DNA of 38,252 bases from Mesorhizobium sp. M7A.F.Ca.US.006.01.1.1 (GTDB lineage: Bacteria; Pseudomonadota; Alphaproteobacteria; Rhizobiales; Rhizobiaceae). This document shows, one piece after another, positions 17,442 to 25,723 of this stretch. Position 1 is the stretch's first letter. Every line of letters begins with the position of its first letter. Position numbers and translations under genes: made by a program. The stretch covers positions 1 to 38,252 of the forward strand of contig NZ_RZQL01000033.1 in the NCBI RefSeq assembly GCF_003997935.1, in the 5' to 3' direction. The notes under the pieces are model-generated. The model saw nothing but the letters and a program-made list of their open reading frames with translations, searched no databases and had not been told where the DNA came from.

Positions 17442-17954
17442 CATTGCGGTGAATTTTATCACGTCAGGTATATAGAAGGACGATACTCACACGCCACCCC
17501 GTTCACAAGGAAAGGCATTTTAATATTGTTGAGACGATTTGCCTATCAAAGAAAAGAAAGCATCGCAACACTTCTTTGCGGATCACGGCGCCCCGGGTGG
17601 GGGATGAGCGGCTATCCGAATTGTTATGCTAATGCCGACCCAAATTCCTGCAAAAGCTGGGGTCAATGATGGCTTTTGGTCAGCGCAGGATGATTTCTCC
17701 TGATTTGGTCGGTGCAGGGGCGGTCATGATTTAATGCATGGAGATTCTCTGATTGAGCTGTTGAGATCATGAGGCGTCTGCCAGACGCCCATCGGGTGAG
17801 CCCAGCATGATTGGGATGACCGACGAAGATCGAAAGTGTGGCAGCATTCTGGAGCCCGGTCAGCCCAGCGACGCCCGCGAATTCAATCACGTTTGTCGGG
17901 ACATACACGACGCAGCCGGAAGGCGTGCAGAAAGAGGAAGAATCGAGCGCGACG
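17442..17954. other. About 510-base intergenic region upstream of the LuxR gene
   Basis: No gene motif was seen. It holds the palindrome at 17773-17789 and presumably the promoter of the LuxR-family gene. An in-frame extension of that gene to 17838 exists but is not family-like. Confidence 0.5.
17773..17789. promoter_or_regulatory. Perfect 17-base palindrome upstream of the LuxR gene, candidate operator
   Basis: GGCGTCTG C CAGACGCC is a perfect 8-1-8 palindrome about 165 bases before the LuxR-family start. The length is close to that of tra/lux boxes, but no T-run follows, so it is not a terminator. Operator status is a guess from position and symmetry. Confidence 0.4.
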
Positions 17955-18692
17955 ATGACGAGGCACATGCCACTTGTTTTCGAGACATTCCTTGAAAGAC
18001 TGTCACAGAGTATCGATGAGGCAGATTTCCGGGATGCCATGGCTGAGGCGGCCGGACGACTTGACCTAATCTTCTTTGCCTACCTCTCCTTGCCAGCACG
18101 GCCTTCCGGCAAACCGAGGTTAATTTCAAACTATCCACCCCGCTGGACCAGACAGTATCTGGAAAATCAGTATGAGAAACTCGATCCTGTGGTCTTGCGT
18201 GCTCGAAATGGCGGCTGCCCGTTTCACTGGGGATCGAATTTGGGAGGCGATAAAATGTCGCCGGCTCAACAGCAGCTATTCGATGAGGCGGCTCAATTCA
18301 GCATCTGCTGCGGTTTGACGATCCCAATTGTCGATCTCCGCGGCCGCATCGCTGCGGTTACTTTTGCCGCCGATGAGCCTCGTCCAGTATTTCTTCGGGT
18401 CGCTGAGCGGTACGAACAAGCTCTTCAACTGATGGCGGCCTGCTTTCATCGTTGCGTTCGCCGCAAATTGCCGAGCGATCGAACAGTGGATGGGGTTTCG
18501 CTGACATCCCGCGAATATGAGTGCCTGAGGTGGGCAGCGCGGGGTAATTCAGCCTGGGTGACCGGCCGCATCTTGGGTATCAAGCCACGCACGATCGCTT
18601 TTCATTTGGACAATGCCAAGAAGAAGCTAGGCGTGCGAACCCAAAATCAGGCTATAGCCCTTTTGGGGTCCGAAGGGTCCTCAATTGTCTGA
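17955..18692 (+). CDS. LuxR-family quorum-sensing regulator with autoinducer-binding domain, TraR-like
   Basis: 245 residues from ATG 17955; ATG 17967 is also possible. N-terminal autoinducer-binding domain: WTRQYLENQYEKLDPVV (conserved Tyr and Asp-Pro of the ligand pocket), CPFHWG and GLTIPIVDLRGRIAAVTFA. C-terminal LuxR helix-turn-helix: LTSREYECLRWAARGNSAW, VTGRILGIKPRTIAFHLDNA and KKKLGVRTQNQAIAL. It would bind an acyl-homoserine lactone and activate target promoters. No luxI/traI synthase is in the window. With two QseM-like antiactivator genes 1.6-3 kb away, it may be the TraR of an ICE transfer circuit, as in ICEMlSym R7A. Confidence 0.88.
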   Translation: MTRHMPLVFETFLERLSQSIDEADFRDAMAEAAGRLDLIFFAYLSLPARPSGKPRLISNYPPRWTRQYLENQYEKLDPVVLRARNGGCPFHWGSNLGGDKMSPAQQQLFDEAAQFSICCGLTIPIVDLRGRIAAVTFAADEPRPVFLRVAERYEQALQLMAACFHRCVRRKLPSDRTVDGVSLTSREYECLRWAARGNSAWVTGRILGIKPRTIAFHLDNAKKKLGVRTQNQAIALLGSEGSSIV

Positions 18693-18867
18693 GAAGCTTT
18701 TTGATCCCCTTGTGCTCGGGCCATTCGATCGCGCGCTTTGTATCGAGCGTTGACTGGATGCCGAGATCTTCTGTTCCGCCGGCTCGGGCGATGCAGCCGT
18801 ATTCTTCCAGTCCGCGCCGGTGATCATAGTCTATGGGTGCTCGAGCGGGTGTGTCGTCGCTGACGAG

Positions 18868-19824
18868 CTAGTTGTGGAGCCTCAACAGGTTGTCCTCGGT
18901 TAGAGCGAGGCGACTGATAGGTGTTTTGGACTTTAGGCTCCCGTGGGGACGGTGCCAATTGTATCTGTGCAGCCAGACCGGCAACTCTGCGGCGCGGTGA
19001 TCTGAAGTCGGATAAGCGATGGCATAAGCCCATTCGCGCAGTGCTGTCTGGATGAAGCGCTCGGCCTTGCCATTGGTCTTGGGTGTATAGGGTCTTGTCC
19101 TGACGTGCTTGAGGCCGAGATCGCGGCAGGCCTTGGCGAAGGCCTTTGATCTGTAGCAGGAGCCGTTGTCGGTCATGACGCGGGCTATCGTGACGCCGAG
19201 GCTGGCGTAGTAGGCCACCGCCGCCTTGAGGAAGGCGATGGCGCTTTCTTTTTTCTCGTCGGGCAGGATCTGCGAGAAGGCGATGCGGGAGGCGTCGTCG
19301 ATGCAGACATGGACGAACTCCCAACTGCTGCCGCGCGAGCTGGCATTGCCGGTGCGCTTGCCGGTAATGCGATGACCGATGCGCTCGAAACGACCGAGCT
19401 TCTTGATATCGATATGGATCATCTCGCCAGGATGCTCGCGCTCGTAGCGTCGGATCGGCTCGGCCGGTTCGATATCCCGCAACCGCGACAGTCCGGCACG
19501 CTTGAGAACCCGGCTAACGGTGGCGGGCGAGACGCCGACCTCATGGGCGATGTGCTTGCCGGTCCAACGTTGCCGCCGCAGCGCCATGATGCGCTCGGCG
19601 ATCAACGCAGCGGTGGCCTGCGGCATATTGGCGGGCCGCGAGGAACGGTCGATCATGCCGGCCCGCCCTTCGGACTTGTAGCGCTCGACCCAGCGCGCCA
19701 CGATCTTGGCCGACACGCCGTAGACACGCGCCGCATGGGCTTTGGAGAAAGCGCCTTCTATCACCGACAGCGCCATCTCCTCTCGACGCAGCGGTGTGAG
19801 ACGGGCATTCTTATGGATGTTCAT
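18868..19824 (-). CDS. IS481-family transposase
   Basis: 318 residues from the ATG at 19824 (minus) with GGAGGG seven bases upstream. N-terminal helix-turn-helix repeat region (ARLTPLRREEMALSVIEG, KAHAARVYGVSAKIVARWVE, TGKHIAHEVGVSPATVSRVL), then a DDE core: HIDIKKLGRF (first Asp), VMTDNGSCYRS (second Asp) and TPKTNGKAERFIQTALREWA (Glu). The frame is complete, so the element may be recent compared with the surrounding relics. Confidence 0.93.
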   Translation of the reverse strand: MNIHKNARLTPLRREEMALSVIEGAFSKAHAARVYGVSAKIVARWVERYKSEGRAGMIDRSSRPANMPQATAALIAERIMALRRQRWTGKHIAHEVGVSPATVSRVLKRAGLSRLRDIEPAEPIRRYEREHPGEMIHIDIKKLGRFERIGHRITGKRTGNASSRGSSWEFVHVCIDDASRIAFSQILPDEKKESAIAFLKAAVAYYASLGVTIARVMTDNGSCYRSKAFAKACRDLGLKHVRTRPYTPKTNGKAERFIQTALREWAYAIAYPTSDHRAAELPVWLHRYNWHRPHGSLKSKTPISRLALTEDNLLRLHN

Positions 19825-19910
19825 TCGGACCCTCCGGTGAGTGCTGAAGCTTGGTAACTCCAGTCTCCCCGGTCCGGTCCGAATGGACAACCTCCCGAAA
19901 GCTCACAGCT
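18868..19910 (-). mobile_element. IS481-family insertion sequence (left end not resolved)
   Basis: The end upstream of the transposase reads, on the minus strand, TGTGAGCTTTCGGGAGGTTG and stops near 19910. The same end sequence occurs alone at 21094-21125. A matching inverted repeat downstream of the transposase stop could not be found by eye, so the low-coordinate boundary is uncertain. Confidence 0.65.
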
Positions 19911-20262
19911 AGTCGTGCGGTTATATAGTTTCCGAGGATGGCCCGCTTGCATACCTGCCTGCCGGTAATCTCTAACCCTTGACTTAGGGCGATGGCTATC
20001 GGTTATGCGGCTTGAAAGCGAAGAGGTGGACCCTTCGTCGAGCGCCGGTACGATATGGAGTGCTGCTCCGGGCTAATACCCATCCAGACAGAGCGGAACC
20101 TTCTATCACGTCAGACGCTCGGACAGTTGCCAAACCCCGATTTCCTGGGAACTGAATTGTGCTCGCCACCGGGTCCATTTTGCCGGCGCGTCTGTGGTGC
20201 AGGCCCCGATCAGCCTGACCAATGGCACAGGAACGCTTCTATGACCGAGCACTGCGAATTTG
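19911..20262. other. About 350 bases without a recognised gene
   Basis: A minus-strand frame (19996-20178) has no family signature. It lies between the IS481 end and the first QseM-like gene. Confidence 0.4.
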
Positions 20263-20544
20263 TCAGCTGGCGAACAATTCCTTGTAGCCGCTCGTCACCA
20301 TCCAGTTCGCACGGTCGAGATGACTACGAAGCGCCTTCCTGGCGCGCTCCGGTTCAAGTGCCGGATCAATGCCGAGGATCAGTTGGGCCATTTCCTCTTC
20401 GGGCGCCTCATCGGCTGAGGCGTCCAGGAGCCTCATATAGATGGTAAAGTGCGCCCTGTCGTAGGCGGTAAGACGGTCAGACCAAGGGACTTCGTCGAGC
20501 AGTGTTGAGCTTTGAGTCCTATCTGTTCCCGTTGATTGATTCAT
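20263..20544 (-). CDS. QseM-like antiactivator (DUF2285-type), copy 1
   Basis: 93 residues from the ATG at 20544 (minus). The core EVPWSDRLTAYDRAHFTIYM, RLLDASADEAPEEEMAQLIL and PERARKALRSHLDRANWMVT is the DUF2285 pattern. In Mesorhizobium ICESym, QseM of this family binds and blocks both TraR and FseA, holding ICE excision off. The gene is divergent from a small helix-turn-helix gene at 20660 with paired operators between them, exactly the qseM-qseC layout. A very similar second copy is at 21332-21598. Assignment to QseM rests on recalled family and arrangement, not on a search. Confidence 0.75.
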   Translation of the reverse strand: MNQSTGTDRTQSSTLLDEVPWSDRLTAYDRAHFTIYMRLLDASADEAPEEEMAQLILGIDPALEPERARKALRSHLDRANWMVTSGYKELFAS

Positions 20545-20589
20545 GTCTGCCGCGAACCTCGCATGTTGATCGCTGGATCCAAGGCAGAA

Positions 20590-20623
20590 TATCCCAAAAT
20601 GGGATAATCCGAAACGGGGATTA
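20590..20623. promoter_or_regulatory. Two adjacent operator-like palindromes between the divergent QseM-like and QseC-like genes
   Basis: Site 1 TATCCCAAAATGGGATA (20590-20606, arms of seven). Site 2 TAATCCGAAACGGGGATTA (20605-20623, arms of six). The two overlap by two bases and lie in the 115-base divergent intergenic region, closer to the helix-turn-helix gene. This fits a repressor switch in which one regulator controls both promoters. Confidence 0.65.
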
Positions 20624-20659
20624 GTCGCTGAGCCGGTCTCTACCTGCCGGTTCACCTAA

Positions 20660-20893
20660 ATGCCCAAATCTCTTCGATCTCCCCGCCACCAGCGGTTTCT
20701 GGCCCAGTTGATCTCACTGCGCAATGTCAAAGGGCTGACGCAGGCGCAGGTGGCTGAGAAGCTTGGTCGTCCGCAATCTTTCGTGGCGAAATATGAGGGT
20801 GGCGAACGGCGTCTCGATGTCATTGAGTTTCTCGACGTAACTGCGGCCCTCGATGCTGATCCGTGTGAGATTCTGTTGAGCCTGCGCACGTAG
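20660..20893 (+). CDS. QseC-like XRE-family helix-turn-helix regulator
   Basis: 77 residues; helix-turn-helix KGLTQAQVAEKLGRPQSFVA followed by KYEGGERRLDVIEFLDV, typical of small Cro/CI-like proteins. It diverges from the QseM-like gene and has two palindromic sites in front. In ICEMlSym R7A, QseC represses qseM and regulates itself, giving a bistable switch; the same role is inferred here. No clear ribosome binding site precedes ATG 20660, so leaderless translation is possible. Confidence 0.78.
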   Translation: MPKSLRSPRHQRFLAQLISLRNVKGLTQAQVAEKLGRPQSFVAKYEGGERRLDVIEFLDVTAALDADPCEILLSLRT

Positions 20894-21058
20894 TGGGCGC
20901 CCGCGCCCATCACCGCGCGTGCCGTGTGCCGGTGGGTCGAGCCCCGATTTTCTTGGCTCTGGCGTCTCGACCATTCCGCTGCGCCTCCTAGCGCGTCGTT
21001 AGACTCTCGCAATTCGCTCTGTTTTGTGCCTTTCTCAGCAGGTGGCGCCGCATCCTTC

Positions 21059-21084
21059 TAGGCCCGCCGCGGCGTCCCGCAACC
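21059..21084 (+). repeat. Direct repeat, copy 1 (matches 22110-22135)
   Basis: A 26-base stretch beginning TAGGCCCGCCGCGGC recurs at 22110-22135 with one mismatch. A second match, CCTTCGGATGCGGT, follows at 21125-21138 and at 22172-22185 with similar spacing (66 and 62 bases). Each block lies downstream of a QseM/HTH pair, so it is part of a larger duplication. Confidence 0.7.
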
Positions 21085-21093
21085 CTTAGCCAG

Positions 21094-21125
21094 CTGTGAG
21101 CTTTCAGTAGGTTGTCCATCCGGCC
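21094..21125 (+). repeat. Solitary IS481-type end
   Basis: TGTGAGCTTTCAGTAGGTTG followed by TCCATCCGG resembles the IS481 end at 19880-19910 (minus strand) with a few mismatches. No transposase adjoins it, so it is a remnant of another copy. Confidence 0.55.
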
Positions 21126-21331
21126 CTTCGGATGCGGTGCGGCTCAGACGGCGGACCCGTTCCTGTCATGATTCGCCGCCGCACCCATTCCTGGGAAGCA
21201 GCCATTGGCGAGCGGAGGACAAAATGATGAGACAGCGAAGCGCTGGGCCATCCGCGCTGTGGTGATACGTCGATGCATGGCGGTTGCGCGACTTCGTTGC
21301 TTGAAGCGAAGCGACCGCACCGCCCATTTCG

Positions 21332-21598
21332 TCAACTGGCGAACAAATCCTTGTAGCCGCTCGTCACCACCCAGTTTGCACGGTCGAGATGACTGCGAAG
21401 AACGTTGCGTGCGCGCTCAGGTTCGCGTGCCGGATCAATGCCGAGGATCACTTTGGCCATTTCCTCTTCAGTGGCGTTGTCGGCCGAGGCGTCCAGGAGC
21501 CTCATATAGGTTGTAAAGTGGTCCTTGTCGTAGGCTGTAATGCGGTCCGACCAGGGGACCTCGTCGGCGAACGGCGTGTTCGATCTGGGCTGCAACAT
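21332..21598 (-). CDS. QseM-like antiactivator (DUF2285-type), copy 2
   Basis: 88 residues from the ATG at 21598 (minus). Core EVPWSDRITAYDKDHFTTYM, RLLDASADNATEEEMAKVIL and PERARNVLRSHLDRANWVVT is about four-fifths identical to copy 1 by eye, and the DNA is close too. It is divergent from a second helix-turn-helix gene at 21708. The perfect operator pair seen beside copy 1 is not kept. Could be a functional second antiactivator or part of a merged element; the frame is intact. Confidence 0.72.
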   Translation of the reverse strand: MLQPRSNTPFADEVPWSDRITAYDKDHFTTYMRLLDASADNATEEEMAKVILGIDPAREPERARNVLRSHLDRANWVVTSGYKDLFAS

Positions 21599-21707
21599 CG
21601 CTAATTCTATCTCCGGCCAATGGACCCGCGAAGCCCTGTGCCTGCTAAATGTGGATTACATATTATAGTTGATAAACTCAAGCCGCCTGATCCGCTGGCT
21701 TGCGTGC

Positions 21708-21926
21708 ATGGATATGCGCAAGTTGGTCGGACGGAATGTGCAGAGGATCAGGCAAAGGAAGCGCCTGACGCAGGAGCAGCTTGCGGAGATTTCCGGGTTC
21801 AGTCAGCAGTACATCAGCGGCTTGGAGAAAGGCCGAAGAAATCCGACAATTATCACGATCTATGAACTGGCATTGGCCCTCGGCGTCAGCCACATGGATC
21901 TGGTTCGGCCCGACAAACAGGCATGA
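21708..21926 (+). CDS. Small XRE-family helix-turn-helix regulator
   Basis: 72 residues from ATG 21708 (ATG 21714 also in frame). MDMRKLVGRNVQRIRQRKRL, TQEQLAEISGFSQQYISGLE and KGRRNPTIITIYELALALGV form a standard XRE helix-turn-helix protein. It differs clearly from the QseC-like protein at 20660, being of the FSQQYISGLEKGRRNPT subtype, though it occupies the same place relative to its QseM-like neighbour. No strong ribosome binding site. Confidence 0.75.
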   Translation: MDMRKLVGRNVQRIRQRKRLTQEQLAEISGFSQQYISGLEKGRRNPTIITIYELALALGVSHMDLVRPDKQA

Positions 21927-22403
21927 TACACCCGCCCTCCAAGTAGCTGGCCGCCTGATGGCGCGCGCCGGGTGCTCGTGAACCCAGGCTTTTCTTAGGG
22001 TCCCCCGGCAGCCCCTGCCATTTGGCTCGCCCTGGCCCGGCGCACCCTATTGGACAGTCGGCCGCTGCGGTTTTTGTCAGCCTTTCCTGGGGCGGTCGGC
22101 ATTGCCTTTTAGGCCCGCCGCGGCCTCCCGCAACCTTCGCTCTCGCTTCAGGTCCTTCTCTTGGTTACGATCCTTCGGATGCGGTTCGCCTCTTTCAGCG
22201 GGCCTAATCGCTTTCTGCCGCCCACCCCACGGGGACAGCCACGCGAGACTAGTATGGAGCGTTGCGGTTAGCGCACGAACAGCAAAGGAACTGAAAAAAC
22301 AGGCAACTGTCGAAGCATGGCTGAACCAGCCATCGTGTCGGCATCTTGGAGCCGCGTGTTCGCCTTGAGGCCCTGCCGGTAGGATCCCTGCAGTTGAAGT
22401 CAT
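21927..22403. other. About 480 bases with a repeat copy, no assigned gene
   Basis: The second copy of the direct repeat is at 22110-22185. On the minus strand it reads PHPKDRNQEKDLKRERRLRE then AAAGLKGNADRPRKG, which resembles the end of a small basic hypothetical protein common in alphaproteobacteria, but no start codon with a site is near. Confidence 0.4.
22110..22135 (+). repeat. Direct repeat, copy 2 (matches 21059-21084)
   Basis: See the copy at 21059; one mismatch in 26 bases. The associated CCTTCGGATGCGGT match is at 22172-22185. Confidence 0.7.
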
Positions 22404-22419
22404 TGTCGGCATTCTGACA
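22404..22419. promoter_or_regulatory. NifA upstream activator sequence
   Basis: TGTCGGCATTCTGACA fits TGT-N10-ACA exactly. It lies 67 bases before the -24 GG of a strong sigma-54 promoter (22487-22500), a normal distance for NifA activation by DNA looping. Confidence 0.75.
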
Positions 22420-22485
22420 ACAATGGACATGAACCGCCGAACTATCAAGGCGACCAGGTTGTTGTCTAGCAATGGTTTTCCGAAT

Positions 22486-22501
22486 CGGCACGGCACTTGC
22501 G
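22486..22501 (+). promoter_or_regulatory. Sigma-54 (-24/-12) promoter of the EamA/ArgG-dioxygenase operon
   Basis: CGGCACGGCACTTGCG: GG at 22487-22488, ten bases, GC at 22499-22500, with GGCACG and TTGC as in the consensus TGGCACG-N4-TTGC. The start of transcription is expected near 22512, leaving a leader of about 70 bases before the EamA gene. Confidence 0.8.
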
Positions 22502-22583
22502 TTACCAAAAACAAGTACGCCGCGGCACGGATCGCCCAAGAGGCTGAACGACCTGATCTGTTTGACCCTCGCAGCAGGGGTGG

Positions 22584-23528
22584 ATGGCTAACACAAAGGA
22601 AACTTTGAAGGTGGACGTTTTCGAAAGTTCTCCAATACCTGTCAGGAAAACACGGACGCCATCTTTCTCGGTGGATCTAGCCTTGCTGGGAGTCGCATTC
22701 GTTTGGGGGGCGAGCTATCCGGTCGGGAAAGGCGCACTGTTCTACGCGCCGGTTTCGATACTTGTTCTTTATCGCTTCCTGATTACTACGATCATTACGG
22801 CAGTGGCTGCAAGACATGAGATCGCATTGGTCTCCTGGGGCGATTTCATCCGCGGCTTCGCATTGGGAACAATACTTTTTTGCATCTTTATTGCTGAAAC
22901 TTACGGCGTTGCATCGACAAGCGCAATGAACACGGCCTTGATCATATCGCTTTGTGTGATTTTCACGCCGAGCATCGACTATGGGCTATCACGGCGACTT
23001 CCACCTACGGGCATTTTGGCAAGTGCTGCCATAGCGTGCATCGGTGTCGGCATTCTCACTGGCGGGATCAGCAGGTTCAGCCCGGGTGACGCGCTTGTCT
23101 TGGGGGCCGCGATTCTGCGAGCGGTTATGGTCGTTTCCACCAAACGCCTTCTGGCCGGCCGGCAGATTTCATCTGCAGCCCTGACGGCCATCCAAGGATC
23201 GACGGTGGCAACACTTACTTTCGTTTTGGCCGTCGCTCAGTTCGGAATTTCAGGCCTTGTTGTGAGGGCCACCCTTCAGTTTTGGGGCGCTGTTGCCTTC
23301 CTTGCACTCTTCTGCACCCTCGCTGCATTCTACATTCAAAATGCCGCAGTGAGAAAATCCACACCGACACGGGTTGGCTTCTTGATGGGAACAGAACCTT
23401 TTTTTGGTTTCGTTCTAGCGCACCTTCTTCTGAATGAGCCTTTGACAGTACCGAGCTTGATAGGCGCAGGCCTCGTCCTCGCTGCGACGTTTGCTGGCAT
23501 CTGGTTTGAGAGCAGGACATCCAAATGA
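22584..23528 (+). CDS. EamA/DMT-family transporter, probable exporter
   Basis: 314 residues with about ten hydrophobic helices in two EamA repeats: [54 protein letters not shown] in the first and [59 protein letters not shown] in the second. Members export amino acids and other metabolites through the inner membrane. AGGGGTGG precedes ATG 22584. Its stop overlaps the next start by four bases (ATGA), so translation is coupled to the ArgG-like/dioxygenase fusion, and the exported compound is probably the product of that enzyme. Transcription from the NifA/sigma-54 promoter is inferred from the sites upstream. Confidence 0.88.
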   Translation: MANTKETLKVDVFESSPIPVRKTRTPSFSVDLALLGVAFVWGASYPVGKGALFYAPVSILVLYRFLITTIITAVAARHEIALVSWGDFIRGFALGTILFCIFIAETYGVASTSAMNTALIISLCVIFTPSIDYGLSRRLPPTGILASAAIACIGVGILTGGISRFSPGDALVLGAAILRAVMVVSTKRLLAGRQISSAALTAIQGSTVATLTFVLAVAQFGISGLVVRATLQFWGAVAFLALFCTLAAFYIQNAAVRKSTPTRVGFLMGTEPFFGFVLAHLLLNEPLTVPSLIGAGLVLAATFAGIWFESRTSK

Positions 23529-25507
23529 ACCCCATCTTGGCTTCCACCAAACCCGCCATCGGCGGCATTTCGAGTTTTGAAGATCTGGAGGCTTTTCCGG
23601 ACCGAACCGCACCAGTTGCAACCATGTTCAGCGGCGGTCTCGACAGCACCTATCTTCTCTACAAGCTGCAAAGCCTTGGCTTTGCGAACATTGAAGCTGT
23701 CGCAGCGGATGTCGGAACGCGCATCGATCAGCCTTTGTTGGAACGGACGGCAGCCATGTTCGGCGCGCGCTTTGTCTGCCTCGAAGGGCGGGATGCCTTT
23801 GTCGAACAAGGCGTGAAATCAGCCATTCGAGCCCACGCCAAGTACCTTGGCATCTATCCGTTGAGCAGTTCGTTGAGCCGTCCCATAATCGCATCTTTGG
23901 TTGTTAATCATGCTAGGTCAATCAACTCACGGCTGGTTCTTCATACAGCAAACCTTTCTCAAAACAGTCTTCCGCGCCTTAACAATAGCATTAAGCGCTC
24001 AGGATTTTCCGGCAACTTCGGCAGTCCGTATGAATGCTCTGTGATATCCCGACAACAGAAGACCTCCGACCTGTCCAAGTGTGGAGCGACTTTTGTGGCG
24101 GACCGCACGTGGAGCGCGGACGAAAACCTCTGGTGTCGGGAATTCGAGTCGGGGCCTTTGGAAGATCCCGAGAACTTTTCCATCCCCGAGGAGGCATTTG
24201 CTTGGACGCGCCACATTCCCGCAGAGCAGCCGGTAGAGATCAAACTCGGGTTTGCAGACGGAAGTCTCGTGTCAATTGATGACCGTGATGTTGCATTGGT
24301 CGACGCAATCCCGTTCCTGAATAACACGGTCGGCAAATTCGGGCACGGCCGCTTTGTCGGGCTTGAACACATCACAACCGGCCAAAAGGTTCTCGAAGTC
24401 CGCGAGGCCCCTGCCGCGGCCATTATCTTCGACGCGCTGCGTCACCTCGAAACCGCTTCTCTTGACGTGGCATCAATCGTTTTGAAGCAAGGGCTTGAGC
24501 AAGCCTGGTCCCAAGAGGCGGTTTCAGGTGCATGGGGCAGTACTATTCACCAGATGTGCGAACGGGCCATTGCATCCGCCCTCGAGGGCGTTAGCGGGAG
24601 CGTCAGCTACATAGTCGATCACACACGCTTTTTACCTCGGTCGATCCGAGCCAGGACGCCGAGATACATTAGGGACCGCGACCTTTGGGAATACCAAGCC
24701 GCAACCCACATAGCGTTGTCCAAAGCGTTCCGTCCTCGCCAAGTCACCAAAAGGGAGACACCCGTGGAAAACAACGCACCCCAGGCGCCGGCCAACCTCA
24801 GTCAACAATGCACTGACGGTCTGGTGACAAATGGATGGTGGTTTTCAAAAGGCGAGCGCGCCGAAGCCTGCTTTGGCATCGAAATTGATGCAGCCTGGAA
24901 GAACTTTGCTGACCATTGGAATCGACTTCTTCTCGATGAATACATGCGTGACGGCGGAACATATCGTTACCGGCGCTATAGCGCTTTTGAATATGACGCG
25001 ACTGACGGAATCTTTAGGCTCCTACCCCACGCCCCCTACGAACAATCAAAAAGTGTCAATCATCTGAATGGCGGCTTCAAGCGCCACTTCGAGCCCCTTG
25101 AAAACTCCTTTATAGACCATCCCGTCTTAGAAAAGATTCTGACAGGTTTCTGCAGAATTCTATGTGAAGCCGCCCGACATGATCGTTGGAATATCAAGAT
25201 CCATCCCTACCGGATTGTCGCGCGCGATGGTGTAAATGGCAAACCGGCACCCGAGGGCCTTCACCAGGACGGGGTGGACTTCATTGCTTGCTATATGATT
25301 GGGCGGGTCAACGTCACCGGCGGCATGAGCATGATCACCGACGCCTCAAAGGAGTTCCTCGGCGAGGTCGAAATGAACTCCCCGAATGATTTTGTGATCT
25401 GCAACGACCGCGAAACCTTTCACGATGTATCGTCGATTGTGGCCGAAAACCTGAAAATGCCGTACGCTTATCGCGACGTCCTTGTGATCGCCTTCGAGAA
25501 ATTATAA
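23525..25507 (+). CDS. Fusion of an argininosuccinate synthase-like ligase with a 2OG-Fe(II) dioxygenase
   Basis: 660 residues in one frame. Residues about 30-400 follow ArgG: PP-loop [16 protein letters not shown] (ArgG usually SGGLDTS), [71 protein letters not shown]. Residues about 413-660 are a 2OG-Fe(II) dioxygenase of the PF10014 type, with HQDGVDF (metal His and Asp), a GGMSMITDA strand and ETFHDVSS (second metal His) before [14 protein letters not shown]. The ligase would adenylate a ureido or carboxyl group and join an amino acid; the oxygenase would hydroxylate a free or ligated amino acid. Substrates unknown. An internal GTG at 24764 has a good ribosome binding site. Confidence 0.83.
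   Translation: MNPILASTKPAIGGISSFEDLEAFPDRTAPVATMFSGGLDSTYLLYKLQSLGFANIEAVAADVGTRIDQPLLERTAAMFGARFVCLEGRDAFVEQGVKSAIRAHAKYLGIYPLSSSLSRPIIASLVVNHARSINSRLVLHTANLSQNSLPRLNNSIKRSGFSGNFGSPYECSVISRQQKTSDLSKCGATFVADRTWSADENLWCREFESGPLEDPENFSIPEEAFAWTRHIPAEQPVEIKLGFADGSLVSIDDRDVALVDAIPFLNNTVGKFGHGRFVGLEHITTGQKVLEVREAPAAAIIFDALRHLETASLDVASIVLKQGLEQAWSQEAVSGAWGSTIHQMCERAIASALEGVSGSVSYIVDHTRFLPRSIRARTPRYIRDRDLWEYQAATHIALSKAFRPRQVTKRETPVENNAPQAPANLSQQCTDGLVTNGWWFSKGERAEACFGIEIDAAWKNFADHWNRLLLDEYMRDGGTYRYRRYSAFEYDATDGIFRLLPHAPYEQSKSVNHLNGGFKRHFEPLENSFIDHPVLEKILTGFCRILCEAARHDRWNIKIHPYRIVARDGVNGKPAPEGLHQDGVDFIACYMIGRVNVTGGMSMITDASKEFLGEVEMNSPNDFVICNDRETFHDVSSIVAENLKMPYAYRDVLVIAFEKL
24751..24766 (+). promoter_or_regulatory. 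Internal ribosome binding site and GTG start in the fusion gene
   Basis: AAGGGAGACACCC precedes an in-frame GTG (24764-24766). The product from there would be 247 residues ([15 protein letters not shown]...), the whole dioxygenase domain with a short leader. The position coincides with the domain junction, so the gene may make both the fusion and the free oxygenase. Confidence 0.5.
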
Positions 25508-25723
25508 CGCCCAGCGCGCCGAGAGCATTTTCAACAAGGTTCAATACTGCTTGGTATCCTCTCGGGTGTTCCTGGTGCGGGAACAATGCAGGATTAATTT
25601 CTTGCATCTAAACACCTAGATAGCAGTTTCGCCTCTCTGGTATGATGGTTTTTGGCCTCGCGGATCTCGCGTAATACGAATGACCGTGGACACCCCCGAT
25701 CTTCGCAAGAAAGTGAGAAATTA

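Larger units (their letters stand above)
20894..21331. other. About 440 bases with repeat and IS-end remnants, no gene
   Basis: Contains one copy of the direct repeat (21059-21138), inserted by or fused to a lone IS481-type end (21094-21125). No protein family seen. Confidence 0.5.

Noticed and set aside
18693..18850. Minus-strand open frame reading DYDHRRGLEEYGCIARAGGT then EDLGIQSTLDTKRAIEWPEH
   Set aside because: It looks protein-like and may be a gene end cut by IS481, but there is no start codon, no family recognised and only about 60 codons.
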